A stretch of 64,000 nucleotides of DNA, from NCBI RefSeq assembly GCF_004345825.1, contig NZ_SLXM01000009.1:62001-126000 (forward strand), given 5' to 3'. Origin of the DNA: Tenacibaculum skagerrakense (GTDB lineage: Bacteria > Bacteroidota > Bacteroidia > Flavobacteriales > Flavobacteriaceae). This document shows positions 17,879 through 26,714 of the stretch, one piece after another; positions within the stretch are counted from its first letter, which is position 1; each line of letters begins with the position of its first letter. Made by a program: the position numbers and the translations under genes. The notes under the pieces are model-generated. The model was not told the origin of the DNA and did not search any database. It saw nothing but the letters and a program-made list of their open reading frames with translations.

Positions 17879-18787
17879 TTAATTTAGAAATTTATCAATT
17901 ATAGTATTGATTTCTTTCTTTGAAGCATCTGCTTTTAAAGCGAATAAATGAGAGAATAATTTTTTGTCATTTACTTTAGGTTGTAGGGTAATATCTTTTT
18001 TCATATCAAAAGTTGTATCCCATTTTTTTCTGATTTTTTTCCACAAATCTTTGTTTTCTTTCCACCATTTTTGAGCAGCTTCACATTCATTATCAGCTAC
18101 TTTTTCATACGTATTATACCCTTTTTCTTGTGCTAAAATGAAATCTTCTTTGTTGTCTTCTCTAATGATTTTGTCATTATCTTGATTATGTACCCAACCA
18201 GTTTTTGTGATTTCATGACGATTACGTCTGTGCATTACATTGTAGTCAGAACGTTTCGTATGTTCACGTCTTGCTAAAGGAGCATCTGTTCCATTTTCCC
18301 AATAGCTTTTCCCATCAACATGAACCCAAGTTGCCGTACCTTCATATCTTGGACTATCATCTACTTGATAAACTTTTTGTGTCCATTGACCTTCTACAGA
18401 TTCTTTTGGAAGTTCAACATATTTCCAATGTGTTCCTTTATTGAACATAAACAGGTCTTGATTTTCATACAACCAATCTTGTCTCCAATGCTTAACAATA
18501 TGTGGTTTCGATTTTGGTCCGACAATAAGTAAGTGTTGTAATTGAATCTTGTTGTTTTTATCCGTAATTACTTCCACCCATTCTAACGCTTTATCGTGTT
18601 TAACTGCTGATGGTTTGTATAAGCTATCAGTTGAATAGTTAAATGTTTCGGTAAAGTTGAACCCAACTTTAAAGCATCCGCTCATTGCTTTAATAGCCTT
18701 AATATCCTGTTGTTTTTTGTTTTTTTGAGCATTACCAGAGTAAAGTAATGATAGCGTGATTGTTAGTGCTAATCCTAGTTTTTTCAT
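17879..18787 (-). CDS. DUF6607 family secreted protein
   Basis: 302 residues from the ATG at 18787 (MKKLGLALTITLSLLYSGNAQ, a Sec signal peptide). A longer reading starting at 18817 uses TTG that is part of the promoter -7 box, so it is rejected. The core DIKAIKAMSGCFKVGFNFTETF, HWRQDWLYENQDLFMFNKGTHWKYV, GTATWVHVDGKSYWENGTDAPLARREHTKRSDYNVMHR matches the family I know as DUF6607. It is rich in Trp and His. Function is unknown. It is divergent from the haem-uptake operon with a shared 93-base control region, which hints at a role in iron or haem handling (inference from context only). Confidence 0.75.
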   Translation of the reverse strand: MKKLGLALTITLSLLYSGNAQKNKKQQDIKAIKAMSGCFKVGFNFTETFNYSTDSLYKPSAVKHDKALEWVEVITDKNNKIQLQHLLIVGPKSKPHIVKHWRQDWLYENQDLFMFNKGTHWKYVELPKESVEGQWTQKVYQVDDSPRYEGTATWVHVDGKSYWENGTDAPLARREHTKRSDYNVMHRRNRHEITKTGWVHNQDNDKIIREDNKEDFILAQEKGYNTYEKVADNECEAAQKWWKENKDLWKKIRKKWDTTFDMKKDITLQPKVNDKKLFSHLFALKADASKKEINTIIDKFLN

Positions 18788-18814
18788 TTCTATGTTTTTA
18801 AAATTACTACGATG

Positions 18815-18863
18815 CAAATTTATAATATTTATTTAGATTGAATAAAAATAAAATATATATTTG
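18815..18863. promoter_or_regulatory. Divergent promoter region between DUF6607 and the haem-uptake operon
   Basis: TAAATTTG on the minus strand (18815-18822) and TATATTTG on the plus strand (18856-18863) both match the -7 consensus and face away from each other; GCAAAT and ATTTGC ends make the region an imperfect inverted repeat. No convincing Fur box is seen. Confidence 0.55.
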
Positions 18864-18880
18864 CATTAAAATTATTAAGA

Positions 18881-20932
18881 ATGTTTCTAAATAAGGTTTT
18901 CAGAACAATCATTTTATGCATGGTAATTCATGTAAATAGCCAAGAGAATAAGGAGAAAAAAGATTCTATTCCAAATAAGTTAGATGAAGTAATAGTTACA
19001 GCAACTCGAACTAAACGTCAATTGTCTTCTTTACCAATGCCAGTTACTTTAATTAGTAAAAAACAAATTTTACAAACAGGTGCTACACGATTACGAGATA
19101 TTATTTTGGAACAAACGGGTTTGATTATGGTTTCTGATTTTGGTAGTTCTGAAGGTGTACAAATGCAAGGTGTAGATGCAGAGTATACATTGATTTTGGT
19201 AAATGGACTTCCGTTAATTGGTAGAACTTCTGGAAATATTGACCTAAACCGCTTGTCTATCAATAATATTAAACAAATTGAAATTGTTAAAGGTCCATCT
19301 TCTTCGTTATATGGTTCCGAAGCTTTAGGTGGTGTAATTAATATCATTACCGAAAATCCTAAAGACGGAGTTTCTAAAGGAACTGTTTCGTATATGTCTC
19401 GATTTGCAGCAAGAGAAGAGTTGGATATAAATACGAGTTATTCTTATGGGAAGGAGAACTTCGGAATTAATGTAGGGTTGAATTTGAATTCTGGAGGAAC
19501 TTATGATGTATCTCCTGGAGATAATATCAATACGGCTCAGGCGTATCAAAACGGATCGGGTAATTTACTGTTGAATTATAGTTTTACTAAAAAAGTAAAA
19601 ACCGTAATTGAAGGCAGGTATTTTAAAGAAACCATTTTTAACAATTCAGGAGATGCTAGTCGTTTAGATTTTGGAGGCTCTCTAAAGACCACACAAACGT
19701 TAAGTGATTCTTTTAAAATTGATTACTTATTCTACGGAACACGATTTAAAACTGAAAGTGTTTTTAATGGTGAAACATCTGCATTTAATCAAACATTATA
19801 TAGGCCAGAGATAAAGTTAGATGTTAATTTTGATGAGGGAAATCTCGTAAGTGGACTGGGAGCAAACTTTGATGGTTTAGAAAGAACTTTTTTTGATGGT
19901 AAAGAACAATTTAACGGATATTATGCCTTTACTCAGTTTGATACAAATTTTACTGATAAAGTAAATATAGTTGCTGGTTTACGATTCGATGCGTTTAATA
20001 AATTCAAATCTGCTTTTAGCCCGAAATTATCGGCAAATTATAAAATTAATGATTGGATAACAGCAAAATCATCAGTTGGTTTTGGGTATAAAGTTCCAGA
20101 CTTCAGACAATTGTTTTTTAACTTCAGAAATACTGCGGGAGGCTATGTGGTTTTAGGAACTCAAGTTTTACATGAGTTATATGGTGATTTACCAGAAGTT
20201 AGTTCGTTAGAAAAAGAATTAAAACCGGAAAGTTCAATAGGATACAACTTTGGATTTCAGATAAAACCGACTACAAATCTTAAAATCAATCTAAACTTTT
20301 TTAGAAATGATATTCGTGATTTAATTAACACGTTTGTAGTGTCTAGAAACTTCCCAGACTTACCAAATACATCTGTTTTTTCTTACGAAAATCGAAATCG
20401 TGTGTTTACACAAGGTCTCGAACTAGAAACAGATTACAGAATCAATACAAATCTTCGATTTTCAGCTGGATATCAATTTTTGGATACAGGCGATAAAGAA
20501 GAAATCAATCAAATAAAAAGGGGAGAAGTCTTTTTTAGAAGAACACCAACATCTCCGTCGGAATTATTATCAATAAACGATTATTTCGGGCTTGCGAATA
20601 GATCTAAACATACAGCAAATTTGAAGTTCTTCTATGAAAACTTCCAACATGATTTTTCAGTAAATCTTAGACTATTGTATCGAAGTCGTTTTGCATTATT
20701 CGATACCAATAATAACAATGAAATTATTGATAAATACGATGATTTTGTTGCGGGAAATACACTCATAAATCTAGCGTTTCAAAAGAGATTTTATGATTTT
20801 ATCAATCTTCAATTAGGAGTTGATAATGTATTCAATTCAAATGGTGAAGAGAATCGTAATCGCTTCGAAAATATTGATGCAGCGCGACGATTAGGAAGAA
20901 CATTTTTTACAAGAATTCAATTTAATATTTAA
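18881..20932 (+). CDS. TonB-dependent outer-membrane receptor, HmuR-like
   Basis: 683 residues. Short signal peptide (about 1-20), TonB box LDEVIVTATRTKR (about 33-45), plug domain with LRDIILEQTGLIMVSDFG, ILVNGLPLIGRTSG and IEIVKGPSSSLYGSEALGGVINII, then a 22-strand barrel (from about 160) ending in FFTRIQFNI with the aromatic C-terminal residue pair. Directly followed (7 bases) by a DoxX-like and then an HmuY-like gene, which makes haem its most likely substrate, energised by TonB-ExbBD from the inner membrane. Substrate assignment rests mainly on that neighbourhood. Confidence 0.85.
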   Translation: MFLNKVFRTIILCMVIHVNSQENKEKKDSIPNKLDEVIVTATRTKRQLSSLPMPVTLISKKQILQTGATRLRDIILEQTGLIMVSDFGSSEGVQMQGVDAEYTLILVNGLPLIGRTSGNIDLNRLSINNIKQIEIVKGPSSSLYGSEALGGVINIITENPKDGVSKGTVSYMSRFAAREELDINTSYSYGKENFGINVGLNLNSGGTYDVSPGDNINTAQAYQNGSGNLLLNYSFTKKVKTVIEGRYFKETIFNNSGDASRLDFGGSLKTTQTLSDSFKIDYLFYGTRFKTESVFNGETSAFNQTLYRPEIKLDVNFDEGNLVSGLGANFDGLERTFFDGKEQFNGYYAFTQFDTNFTDKVNIVAGLRFDAFNKFKSAFSPKLSANYKINDWITAKSSVGFGYKVPDFRQLFFNFRNTAGGYVVLGTQVLHELYGDLPEVSSLEKELKPESSIGYNFGFQIKPTTNLKINLNFFRNDIRDLINTFVVSRNFPDLPNTSVFSYENRNRVFTQGLELETDYRINTNLRFSAGYQFLDTGDKEEINQIKRGEVFFRRTPTSPSELLSINDYFGLANRSKHTANLKFFYENFQHDFSVNLRLLYRSRFALFDTNNNNEIIDKYDDFVAGNTLINLAFQKRFYDFINLQLGVDNVFNSNGEENRNRFENIDAARRLGRTFFTRIQFNI

Positions 20933-20939
20933 TACATAC

Positions 20940-21398
20940 ATGAAAACAATCAAAATAATAACACTAGCACTTAGCATTGTTTTAGGAGGAATGCTGATTT
21001 ACGGAGGAATAGGGAAGTTCTCAAAAGAGAATCCTTCACCAGTTCAAGTTGTCAAAAAAGCAGAAAAATTTCAGGCAGTTGACAAAGAATTGACACTTCA
21101 AAAAATACTGTATATAAACGGAATGAAACAAACTGGATACTTGTGGCAGTTTTTAGGCATCATGCAAATTGTGTGCGGACTTTTATTAATAAGCCAAGTA
21201 TTTACAACGTTCGGTGCTATCATGGCATTTCCAATTGTCATTAACATTTTCTTTTTCCATCTGTTTTTAGAGTTTGATGAAGTAGGAGAATTACTTCAAA
21301 CAGGAGGTTTATTACTAATCAACGCTTGGTTATTGTTTAAAGAAAGAAAGTTGTTAAAATCAATTATATATCAACCAGAAAAATTAAAATTCAATTAA
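20940..21398 (+). CDS. DoxX-like small membrane protein
   Basis: 152 residues, four predicted membrane helices (about 5-25, 70-90, 93-115, 122-138). The pattern LGGMLIYGGIGKFSKENPSP near the N-terminus and LWQFLGIMQIVCGLLLIS, MAFPIVINIFFFHLFLE resembles the DoxX/DoxD-like group. It lies between the TonB receptor and hmuY with gaps of 7 and 11 bases, so it is part of the haem-uptake operon. Members of this fold often take part in redox or quinone-linked membrane steps; what it does for haem uptake is not known. Confidence 0.75.
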   Translation: MKTIKIITLALSIVLGGMLIYGGIGKFSKENPSPVQVVKKAEKFQAVDKELTLQKILYINGMKQTGYLWQFLGIMQIVCGLLLISQVFTTFGAIMAFPIVINIFFFHLFLEFDEVGELLQTGGLLLINAWLLFKERKLLKSIIYQPEKLKFN

Positions 21399-21409
21399 AT
21401 ATTTATACA

Positions 21410-22039
21410 ATGAGAAACTTAAAATTAATAATACTATTTACAATTTCTGTACTATGTGCTTCTTGTGAAGACAACGAAGGCGTTACTACGTTACCAGTAG
21501 AATCAAAGTCAATCACAAATTTAGCAGCTTTACAGAGTACTGATTTCACTCAAAATCCACCAGTTACTTCTGGAAGTTTTACCAAGTTCAGTTTTAAAGA
21601 AGGAAGTCAAGTTAGCGGCGATAATTGGGATATAGCATTCAGAGGAACTACAATTCTAATAAATGGAGGGGCTGAAATTGGTGGCATCACAGAAGAGCCT
21701 CAAAGAACAGGAACTGCCGCTTTAGCTTTAATTACAGGAACATTGTCAAGCATAACTGAAGCTCCGGCTGATAGTGAATTTAAGCAAGATGCTTCTGGTG
21801 AATATGCATTAACTACCGGAAGTGGAAATGGTTGGTATACGTATGCTGGTCCACCAACACACATGATTAACCCAATCGCAGGAAAAGTCTTAGTAATTAG
21901 AACCATCGATGGAAATTATGCAAAACTGGAAATTGTGAGTTATTACAAAGATAACGATGCATCTAAAGAAGAAAATGCAAGACATTATTCGTTTAATTAT
22001 ATATATAACCCCAATGAAGGCGATAAAGATTTTCAATAG
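21410..22039 (+). CDS. hmuY: HmuY-family haem-binding lipoprotein
   Basis: 209 residues. MRNLKLIILFTISVLCASCED is a lipoprotein signal with Cys19. Family signatures are FTKFSFKEGSQVSGDNWDIA, FRGTTILING and the C-terminal KVLVIRTIDGNYAKLEIVSYYK and HYSFNYIYNP. HmuY of Porphyromonas captures haem at the surface and passes it to HmuR; two His ligands bind haem there. Here PPTHMINPIAG offers His151 and Met152 as candidate ligands, so His/Met or Met/Met ligation is possible, as in some relatives. Last gene of the three-gene operon, followed by a terminator. Confidence 0.85.
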   Translation: MRNLKLIILFTISVLCASCEDNEGVTTLPVESKSITNLAALQSTDFTQNPPVTSGSFTKFSFKEGSQVSGDNWDIAFRGTTILINGGAEIGGITEEPQRTGTAALALITGTLSSITEAPADSEFKQDASGEYALTTGSGNGWYTYAGPPTHMINPIAGKVLVIRTIDGNYAKLEIVSYYKDNDASKEENARHYSFNYIYNPNEGDKDFQ

Positions 22040-22074
22040 TCGTAAATGTTGAAATTTGTTAGTTTTTAATCTGA

Positions 22075-22107
22075 AAAGCTATTCGATTCGTTCGAGTAGC
22101 TTTTTTT
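22075..22107 (+). terminator. Terminator of the haem-uptake operon
   Basis: AAAGCTATTCG/CGAGTAGCTTT stem (one G-T pair), seven-base loop, T7. Confidence 0.8.
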
Positions 22108-22164
22108 CGTTATCTTAATGAAAGAATTTAAAAAGTGTAACGACGAAGTTCAAAACGAATTATA

Positions 22165-22761
22165 ATGAAGAAACTTATTGCAATTATTTTTATTGGATTA
22201 TCAACTTTTTCAAATGCACAAAAAAAGCAGGAAGTAGCCTATTTTGCAAGTGGATGTTTTTGGTGTGTTGAAGCAATTTTTGAAAGTGTAGAAGGAGTGA
22301 ATGAAGCTGTTTCTGGTTATGCTGGCGGACATACAAGCAACCCAACGTACCAAAAGATAGGAACAGGAACAACAGGTCATGCTGAAACGGTTGCTGTTTA
22401 TTACAATCCGAAGAAAGTGAGTTTTGCAACTTTGGTAAAAGTATTTTTTGGTTCTCATGATCCAACAACTGTTAATGGACAACATCCAGATTACGGAACT
22501 CAATATCGCTCTATTGCTTTTTACAGGAATGCAACAGAAAAGAAGATTATTGATGATTACATTAAAAAACTGAACACAGAAGTTTATAAAGGTAAAATAG
22601 CTACTGAGGTAACTAAATTTACAAAGTTTTATGAAGCCGAAGCGTATCATCAAAACTATGAGCGATTAAACCCAAATAATCCTTATGTAAGAAATGTTTC
22701 TATTCCGAGGTTAAATAGATTTAAGAAAAAATTTCCAGAGCTTTTAAAAAAAGGTCATTAA
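22165..22761 (+). CDS. msrA: Peptide methionine sulfoxide reductase MsrA, exported
   Basis: 198 residues. Signal peptide MKKLIAIIFIGLSTFSNAQ, then the catalytic GCFWCVE motif with Cys31, GYAGGHTSNPTYQKIGTGTTGHAE, and HDPTTVNGQHPDYGTQYRS, all conserved in MsrA. It reduces S-methionine sulfoxide in proteins; with the signal peptide it acts in the periplasm. No MsrB domain is fused. It is a single gene, convergent with the BtuF-like gene 7 bases away. Confidence 0.93.
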   Translation: MKKLIAIIFIGLSTFSNAQKKQEVAYFASGCFWCVEAIFESVEGVNEAVSGYAGGHTSNPTYQKIGTGTTGHAETVAVYYNPKKVSFATLVKVFFGSHDPTTVNGQHPDYGTQYRSIAFYRNATEKKIIDDYIKKLNTEVYKGKIATEVTKFTKFYEAEAYHQNYERLNPNNPYVRNVSIPRLNRFKKKFPELLKKGH

Positions 22762-22768
22762 AGAAAAA

Positions 22769-23887
22769 CTATTTCATTACTTCGAAAAAAGTAAATTCAT
22801 AGTCCTCAAGTAGTTCAGGATGCGTTATTTTTATAATATCTTTTAAAACTAAATCAGGTCTACTAGGTCCGAGTTCAAAATAAATAACTCCTCCGGTAGA
22901 CCCTTTTTTCATGTTAGGTGTATATAGTTTGTTTTCTTTAAAAGCTGTAAAATCACTATATATTTTATTTTTTTGAAGCATTTCCTCTTTGGTGTTAAAA
23001 TAACCAGGAGCAACCCAATAATCTGCATTTTGTGCTTTGTCTAAAACACTTTCTAAACTTAACGATAAGCTTCCTTTTCCTTTTGTGTCTTTCCATAGAT
23101 AATTGGTATTTGCATCCTCTAAAAACTGAGCAACAAAACTTTCTCCAGCAGGTAAATTCCAAACGTCTTTTTGCATAAAAGCTCCCGATAAAATTGAAGG
23201 TTTCGATGTGGCTTTTAAAGCTAATTGTTTGGCTTCTAAATAGTTTTTTTCAATCACGTTAAAAATACTGTCAGCTTCTTTTTCTTTGTTGAGTAAAACA
23301 CCAAATAATTTAATCCATTCAGCTCTTCCTAGCGGAGTTTCTTCTAACCAGTCTCCGTTTAATACAACTGGGATTCCATTTTTTTCTATGAATTGTAATG
23401 ATTTATTGGTTTTGTTCATGGAAAAAGCAACAACGGCATCGGGTTGTAAGTCTAATAAAACTTCTGTATTTAAATCAGCTTCAATGCCAAGTTCCTTTAT
23501 CTTTCCGTTGGAAATTAACGCTCTTGTTTTTTTAGAAGATATGTATTTCGTATTAGGAAAACCAACTAATAGTTCTTCACCATTCAAAACCTCAAGCATT
23601 GGAATATGCGTAGTAGAAGTGACTACTAATTTTTCAATCGGAATATGAATAGCATCCTTTTGTTTGTTTTTACTTAAAATGTATTCAAAACTTTCGTTCG
23701 CATTCAAATACGGATTTTTAATAATAAGTTTTTTAGTCTCTTCATTTACATTAATAATATCAAATCCCTTAGCATATTTCACTGAGCTTTTTATAGGTGT
23801 AACAGTTTCTTTTTTAGGATTTTCTTTACATGCGGAAAGTAAAATGGTACTAACTAAAAGTAGATGTATTAAGAAACGTTTTTCCAT
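22769..23887 (-). CDS. BtuF-like substrate-binding lipoprotein (cobalamin/iron-complex ABC type)
   Basis: 372 residues from the ATG at 23887 (MEKRFLIHLLLVSTILLSACK, lipoprotein signal with Cys20); a reading seven residues longer is possible but would put residues in front of the signal. Family III periplasmic-binding fold: VVTSTTHIPMLEVLNG, LGIEADLNTEVLLDLQPDAVVAF, GIPVVLNGDWLEETPLGRAEWIKLFG, KKGSTGGVIYFELGPSRPDLVLKDI. Divergent from the cobalamin-riboswitch-controlled receptor, so cobalamin delivery to a BtuCD importer is the likely job; BtuC and BtuD are not in the window. Confidence 0.8.
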   Translation of the reverse strand: MEKRFLIHLLLVSTILLSACKENPKKETVTPIKSSVKYAKGFDIINVNEETKKLIIKNPYLNANESFEYILSKNKQKDAIHIPIEKLVVTSTTHIPMLEVLNGEELLVGFPNTKYISSKKTRALISNGKIKELGIEADLNTEVLLDLQPDAVVAFSMNKTNKSLQFIEKNGIPVVLNGDWLEETPLGRAEWIKLFGVLLNKEKEADSIFNVIEKNYLEAKQLALKATSKPSILSGAFMQKDVWNLPAGESFVAQFLEDANTNYLWKDTKGKGSLSLSLESVLDKAQNADYWVAPGYFNTKEEMLQKNKIYSDFTAFKENKLYTPNMKKGSTGGVIYFELGPSRPDLVLKDIIKITHPELLEDYEFTFFEVMK

Positions 23888-23922
23888 TTGAAATTTGATT
23901 TGCAGCAAGATTACAAAATTGT

Positions 23923-23952
23923 TTTGGTATTCTCGTATTTAAAACTACATTT
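23923..23952 (+). promoter_or_regulatory. Promoter of the cobalamin-riboswitch transcript
   Basis: TTTG (23923-23926), 18-base spacer, TACATTTG (23945-23952). Transcription should start near 23957, right at the 5' edge of the riboswitch. Confidence 0.6.
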
Positions 23953-23956
23953 GCCG

Positions 23957-24126
23957 AGAATTTTGGTTTTGCTGCAATTTCATTGTAGTGAATTAAAAGG
24001 GAATTCGGTGAGAATCCGAGACTGTTCCCGCAACTGTAAGCTAGTAAGCTTGTAACTAAAACTTTTACCACTGCGTAAGCGGGAAGGTGAGTTACAAGAC
24101 GCAAGTCAGGAGACCTGCCAAATTTC
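23957..24126 (+). ncRNA. Cobalamin riboswitch
   Basis: Class-I cobalamin aptamer landmarks in order: AAAAGGGAA (23993-24003), GGTGAGAATCCGAGACTG, TTCCCGCAACTGTAA, a variable arm, AGCGGGAAGG, and the B12 box AAGTCAGGAGACCTGCC (24103-24119). It lies in the 5' leader of the BtuB-like receptor. Downstream a hairpin AAACTTT/AAAGTTT with T-run (24137-24160) may be the expression platform; whether it acts by termination or by hiding the start site is not clear. High cobalamin should reduce receptor synthesis. Confidence 0.96.
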
Positions 24127-24214
24127 ACGGGGTAATAAACTTTCGGGATAAAAGTTTTTTATAATGCATAAAAATCTGATACCTGATTTATTGTAAATCA
24201 AACAAAACATTTTA

Positions 24215-26125
24215 ATGAAAAAACAATTAGTAATTGTTGGTGCATTGGTATGTGCTTTTTCTAGTACAATTGTATCTGCTCAACAAGACGAAAAGTTAGA
24301 TGAAGTAGTGGTAACTGCTACTAAATTTAAAACCAGTAAAAAGAATATTGGTAAAATTATTCACCAAATTACTGCTGAAACTATTGAGAAAAATCAAGGT
24401 AAAACAATAGTTGACTTTTTGAATGACCTTCCTGGAATTGAAATCAATGGTAATTTCAGTACGAAAGGTCAAAATTTAGGATATTATATCCGTGGGGGAA
24501 GAAATAGACAAGTTGCTATTTTAATTGATGGAATTAATGTAAATGATCCATCATCATTTAATGGCGATTTCGATTTACGTCAGATAGATATTAATCAGGT
24601 TGAGCGTATTGAAGTAATGAAAGGGGCTTCTTCAACGTTATACGGAACTGGAGCTGCAACTGGAGTTATTAATATTATCTTAAAGAAAGCATCTAAAGAT
24701 GCGTTCAAAGGAAGTTTTACAACTTCTGTGGGAAGCAACAGAGCAAATCAAGACACTAAATTTGCGGCTGATGAATTTGCTGCAAACTTTAATTTTAATG
24801 GAACTGTTAATAAAGTAGATTATTTATTGTCGTTAAACACGAATAATTCTAGTGGATTATCTGCTGCAGAAAATACTGATGAAAACACATTGTTTGAAGA
24901 AGATAAGTTCTATCGTCAGAATGTAATGCTGAAATTAGGGTATAATCATACTGATAAATTGAGATTTGGAGTTTTTGCAAACTTTGATGAAGTTTTTACA
25001 GAGTATGATGGATTTACTTTTGATCCTGTAACTGGTACAAGTAGAGCGGTTGATAGGAACAATAGCTTTAAAAGTGTGCAAAACAGAGCTGGTTTTACTA
25101 CAGACTTTAAATACAATAAGGGAGAGTTAAAAGTTAGAACCTCTTTTATTGATATTAGAAGAGATAATGCTCCTTCAGGAGATACTTATAAAGGTGAAGT
25201 TTTAGGCTTAGATGTGTTTAATAACTATCAAATTAATGAAGAATTTTCTTTTATTGTTGGTGTAGCTTCTCAATATCAAGATATGTTGCAAAATACTTCT
25301 TTCAGTGTGATTCCTGAAGGAGAAGGGAAGCAGCATTTTATTGATCCATATGTTTCTGTTAACTACAATTCAAAGTATAATTTTAACTTAAATGTTGGAG
25401 GAAGAATGAATATTCATAATGAATATGGAAGTAACTTCGTGTTTAATGTGAATCCTTCTTATAATTTTGATATTGCTGATGATAAATCGGTAAAAGTATT
25501 TGCTTCATATAGCACTGCTTTTGTTGCGCCAACCTTATCAGAAATTTTCACTAAATCTCCAGCCGTTGAAGAGTTAGAGCCTGAAAAAGATATAACTATT
25601 GAAGGAGGTTTTGAAGTAAGTTTATTTGAAGACTTAACCTTAAATGCGACTTATTTCTATAGAGAAGAAACAGATAAAATAGCATTTGGTTTTGATCCAG
25701 TAGCTTTAGTTTCTGTAACAACAAACGATTTTGGGACTTTCATCGCTAGAGGTATTGAAACAGAAGTTTCATATAAGGCAATGAAAAATTTACAGTTAAG
25801 AGTGAATTATGGTTACATTGATAGAGACGAGAGTTTATTATTAAAAATACCACAACATAAAATAGCCGGTTTTATAGATTATTCTCCTATTAAAAATACA
25901 AATGCTTCTTTAGGTTACAGATATGTTAGCGAAACAAGTGATTTTGGAGGTGTTGCTTTAGATTCTTATAGTGTATTAGATTTATTTGTGAATCACAGTA
26001 TTTTAAAAGATAAAGTAGTGCTTTTTGGTAGTTTAACTAATATTCTAAACGAAGACTATCAAGAAATTGCTGGTTTTACCACTAGAGGTAGAAACTTTAA
26101 TCTAGGTTTAAAACTTAAGTTTTAA
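24215..26125 (+). CDS. btuB: TonB-dependent receptor, BtuB-like (cobalamin)
   Basis: 636 residues. Signal peptide (about 1-22, ending VSAQ), TonB box LDEVVVTATKFK, plug with IVDFLNDLPGIEINGNF, YYIRGGRNRQVAILIDGINV and VERIEVMKGASSTLYGTGAATGVINIIL, barrel from about 150, last residues GRNFNLGLKLKF. The cobalamin riboswitch in its leader and the divergent BtuF-like gene identify cobalamin or a related corrinoid as its substrate. It sits in the outer membrane. Followed by a bidirectional terminator. Confidence 0.9.
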   Translation: MKKQLVIVGALVCAFSSTIVSAQQDEKLDEVVVTATKFKTSKKNIGKIIHQITAETIEKNQGKTIVDFLNDLPGIEINGNFSTKGQNLGYYIRGGRNRQVAILIDGINVNDPSSFNGDFDLRQIDINQVERIEVMKGASSTLYGTGAATGVINIILKKASKDAFKGSFTTSVGSNRANQDTKFAADEFAANFNFNGTVNKVDYLLSLNTNNSSGLSAAENTDENTLFEEDKFYRQNVMLKLGYNHTDKLRFGVFANFDEVFTEYDGFTFDPVTGTSRAVDRNNSFKSVQNRAGFTTDFKYNKGELKVRTSFIDIRRDNAPSGDTYKGEVLGLDVFNNYQINEEFSFIVGVASQYQDMLQNTSFSVIPEGEGKQHFIDPYVSVNYNSKYNFNLNVGGRMNIHNEYGSNFVFNVNPSYNFDIADDKSVKVFASYSTAFVAPTLSEIFTKSPAVEELEPEKDITIEGGFEVSLFEDLTLNATYFYREETDKIAFGFDPVALVSVTTNDFGTFIARGIETEVSYKAMKNLQLRVNYGYIDRDESLLLKIPQHKIAGFIDYSPIKNTNASLGYRYVSETSDFGGVALDSYSVLDLFVNHSILKDKVVLFGSLTNILNEDYQEIAGFTTRGRNFNLGLKLKF

Positions 26126-26153
26126 ATACTATTTTCTATTTATTGTTAGAACC

Positions 26154-26182
26154 AAAGAGGTTACCAAATTGGTAACCTCTTT
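26154..26182. terminator. Bidirectional terminator between btuB and the gene at 26187
   Basis: Perfect 14-bp arms AAAGAGGTTACCAA/TTGGTAACCTCTTT around one central A; serves both converging genes. Confidence 0.85.
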
Positions 26183-26186
26183 ACTT

Positions 26187-26699
26187 TTAAATTAATCGTT
26201 TAACTTGTTGTTTTATAATGGCTATAGCAGTCTCTGTTGGACTTTCAATTTGTGAGTAATCTATTAATAAGTTTTCTCTAAGTTCTTTCGCATTATCACT
26301 AGATTCTGCTGTTGTTCTAATTTTATTAATAATAGATAGTTTTGAACCTACAACTGCTTTCCAAGCATCTTCATGAACATAAATTTGTTGCACTAAATTG
26401 TGTTCGAATTCTTGCTCTATATTAGCAATTAATAAATGTGCGTAACTATCAGAATCATCTCCAATTGGATTTACTCTTGTCAATAATTTAGCAGGATTTA
26501 TTCGCTCGCTATACAATAATAAACGTTCATACGCTTGAAGTTTTGTAGGCAAGCTGTCTTTTTTCTTTTGTATAAGTGCTTGGAATTTCTTCTCATTATC
26601 ATCTTGTTGTAAAAAAGCACTAAACATAAAGTAGGCTACTCCACCTGTAACTAAAGCTGGTAAAGCAAATGCTATTCCTTCTATTATTTTGTCTTCCAT
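26187..26699 (-). CDS. Membrane-anchored flavobacterial protein of unknown function (DUF7935-like)
   Basis: 170 residues. One membrane helix at about 8-28 (GIAFALPALVTGGVAYFMFSAF), then a charged helical domain: LIQKKKDSLPTKLQAYERLLLYSERINPAKLL, HLLIANIEQEFEHNLVQQIYV, AWKAVVGSKLSIINKIRT and a C-terminus ending KQQVKRLI. The pattern is typical of a conserved Bacteroidota family; the number DUF7935 is from memory and not certain. No catalytic motif. It is 15 bases downstream of the M20 gene start-side neighbour and probably begins its own unit. Function unknown. Confidence 0.75.
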   Translation of the reverse strand: MEDKIIEGIAFALPALVTGGVAYFMFSAFLQQDDNEKKFQALIQKKKDSLPTKLQAYERLLLYSERINPAKLLTRVNPIGDDSDSYAHLLIANIEQEFEHNLVQQIYVHEDAWKAVVGSKLSIINKIRTTAESSDNAKELRENLLIDYSQIESPTETAIAIIKQQVKRLI

Positions 26700-26714
26700 G
26701 TATTGTGTTTAATA

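Noticed and set aside
18788..18817. Extension of the DUF6607 gene to a TTG at 18817.
   Set aside because: That TTG is part of the TAAATTTG promoter box, and the signal peptide begins at the ATG at 18787.
18838..18863. Full -33/-7 promoter for the HmuR-like gene using TTG at 18838.
   Set aside because: The spacer is only 15 bases, shorter than the 17-23 usual in Bacteroidota, so only the -7 box is claimed.
22085..22100. GTTCGA near 22090 as a tRNA T-loop.
   Set aside because: It is in a clear terminator hairpin and no acceptor or anticodon stem is found around it.
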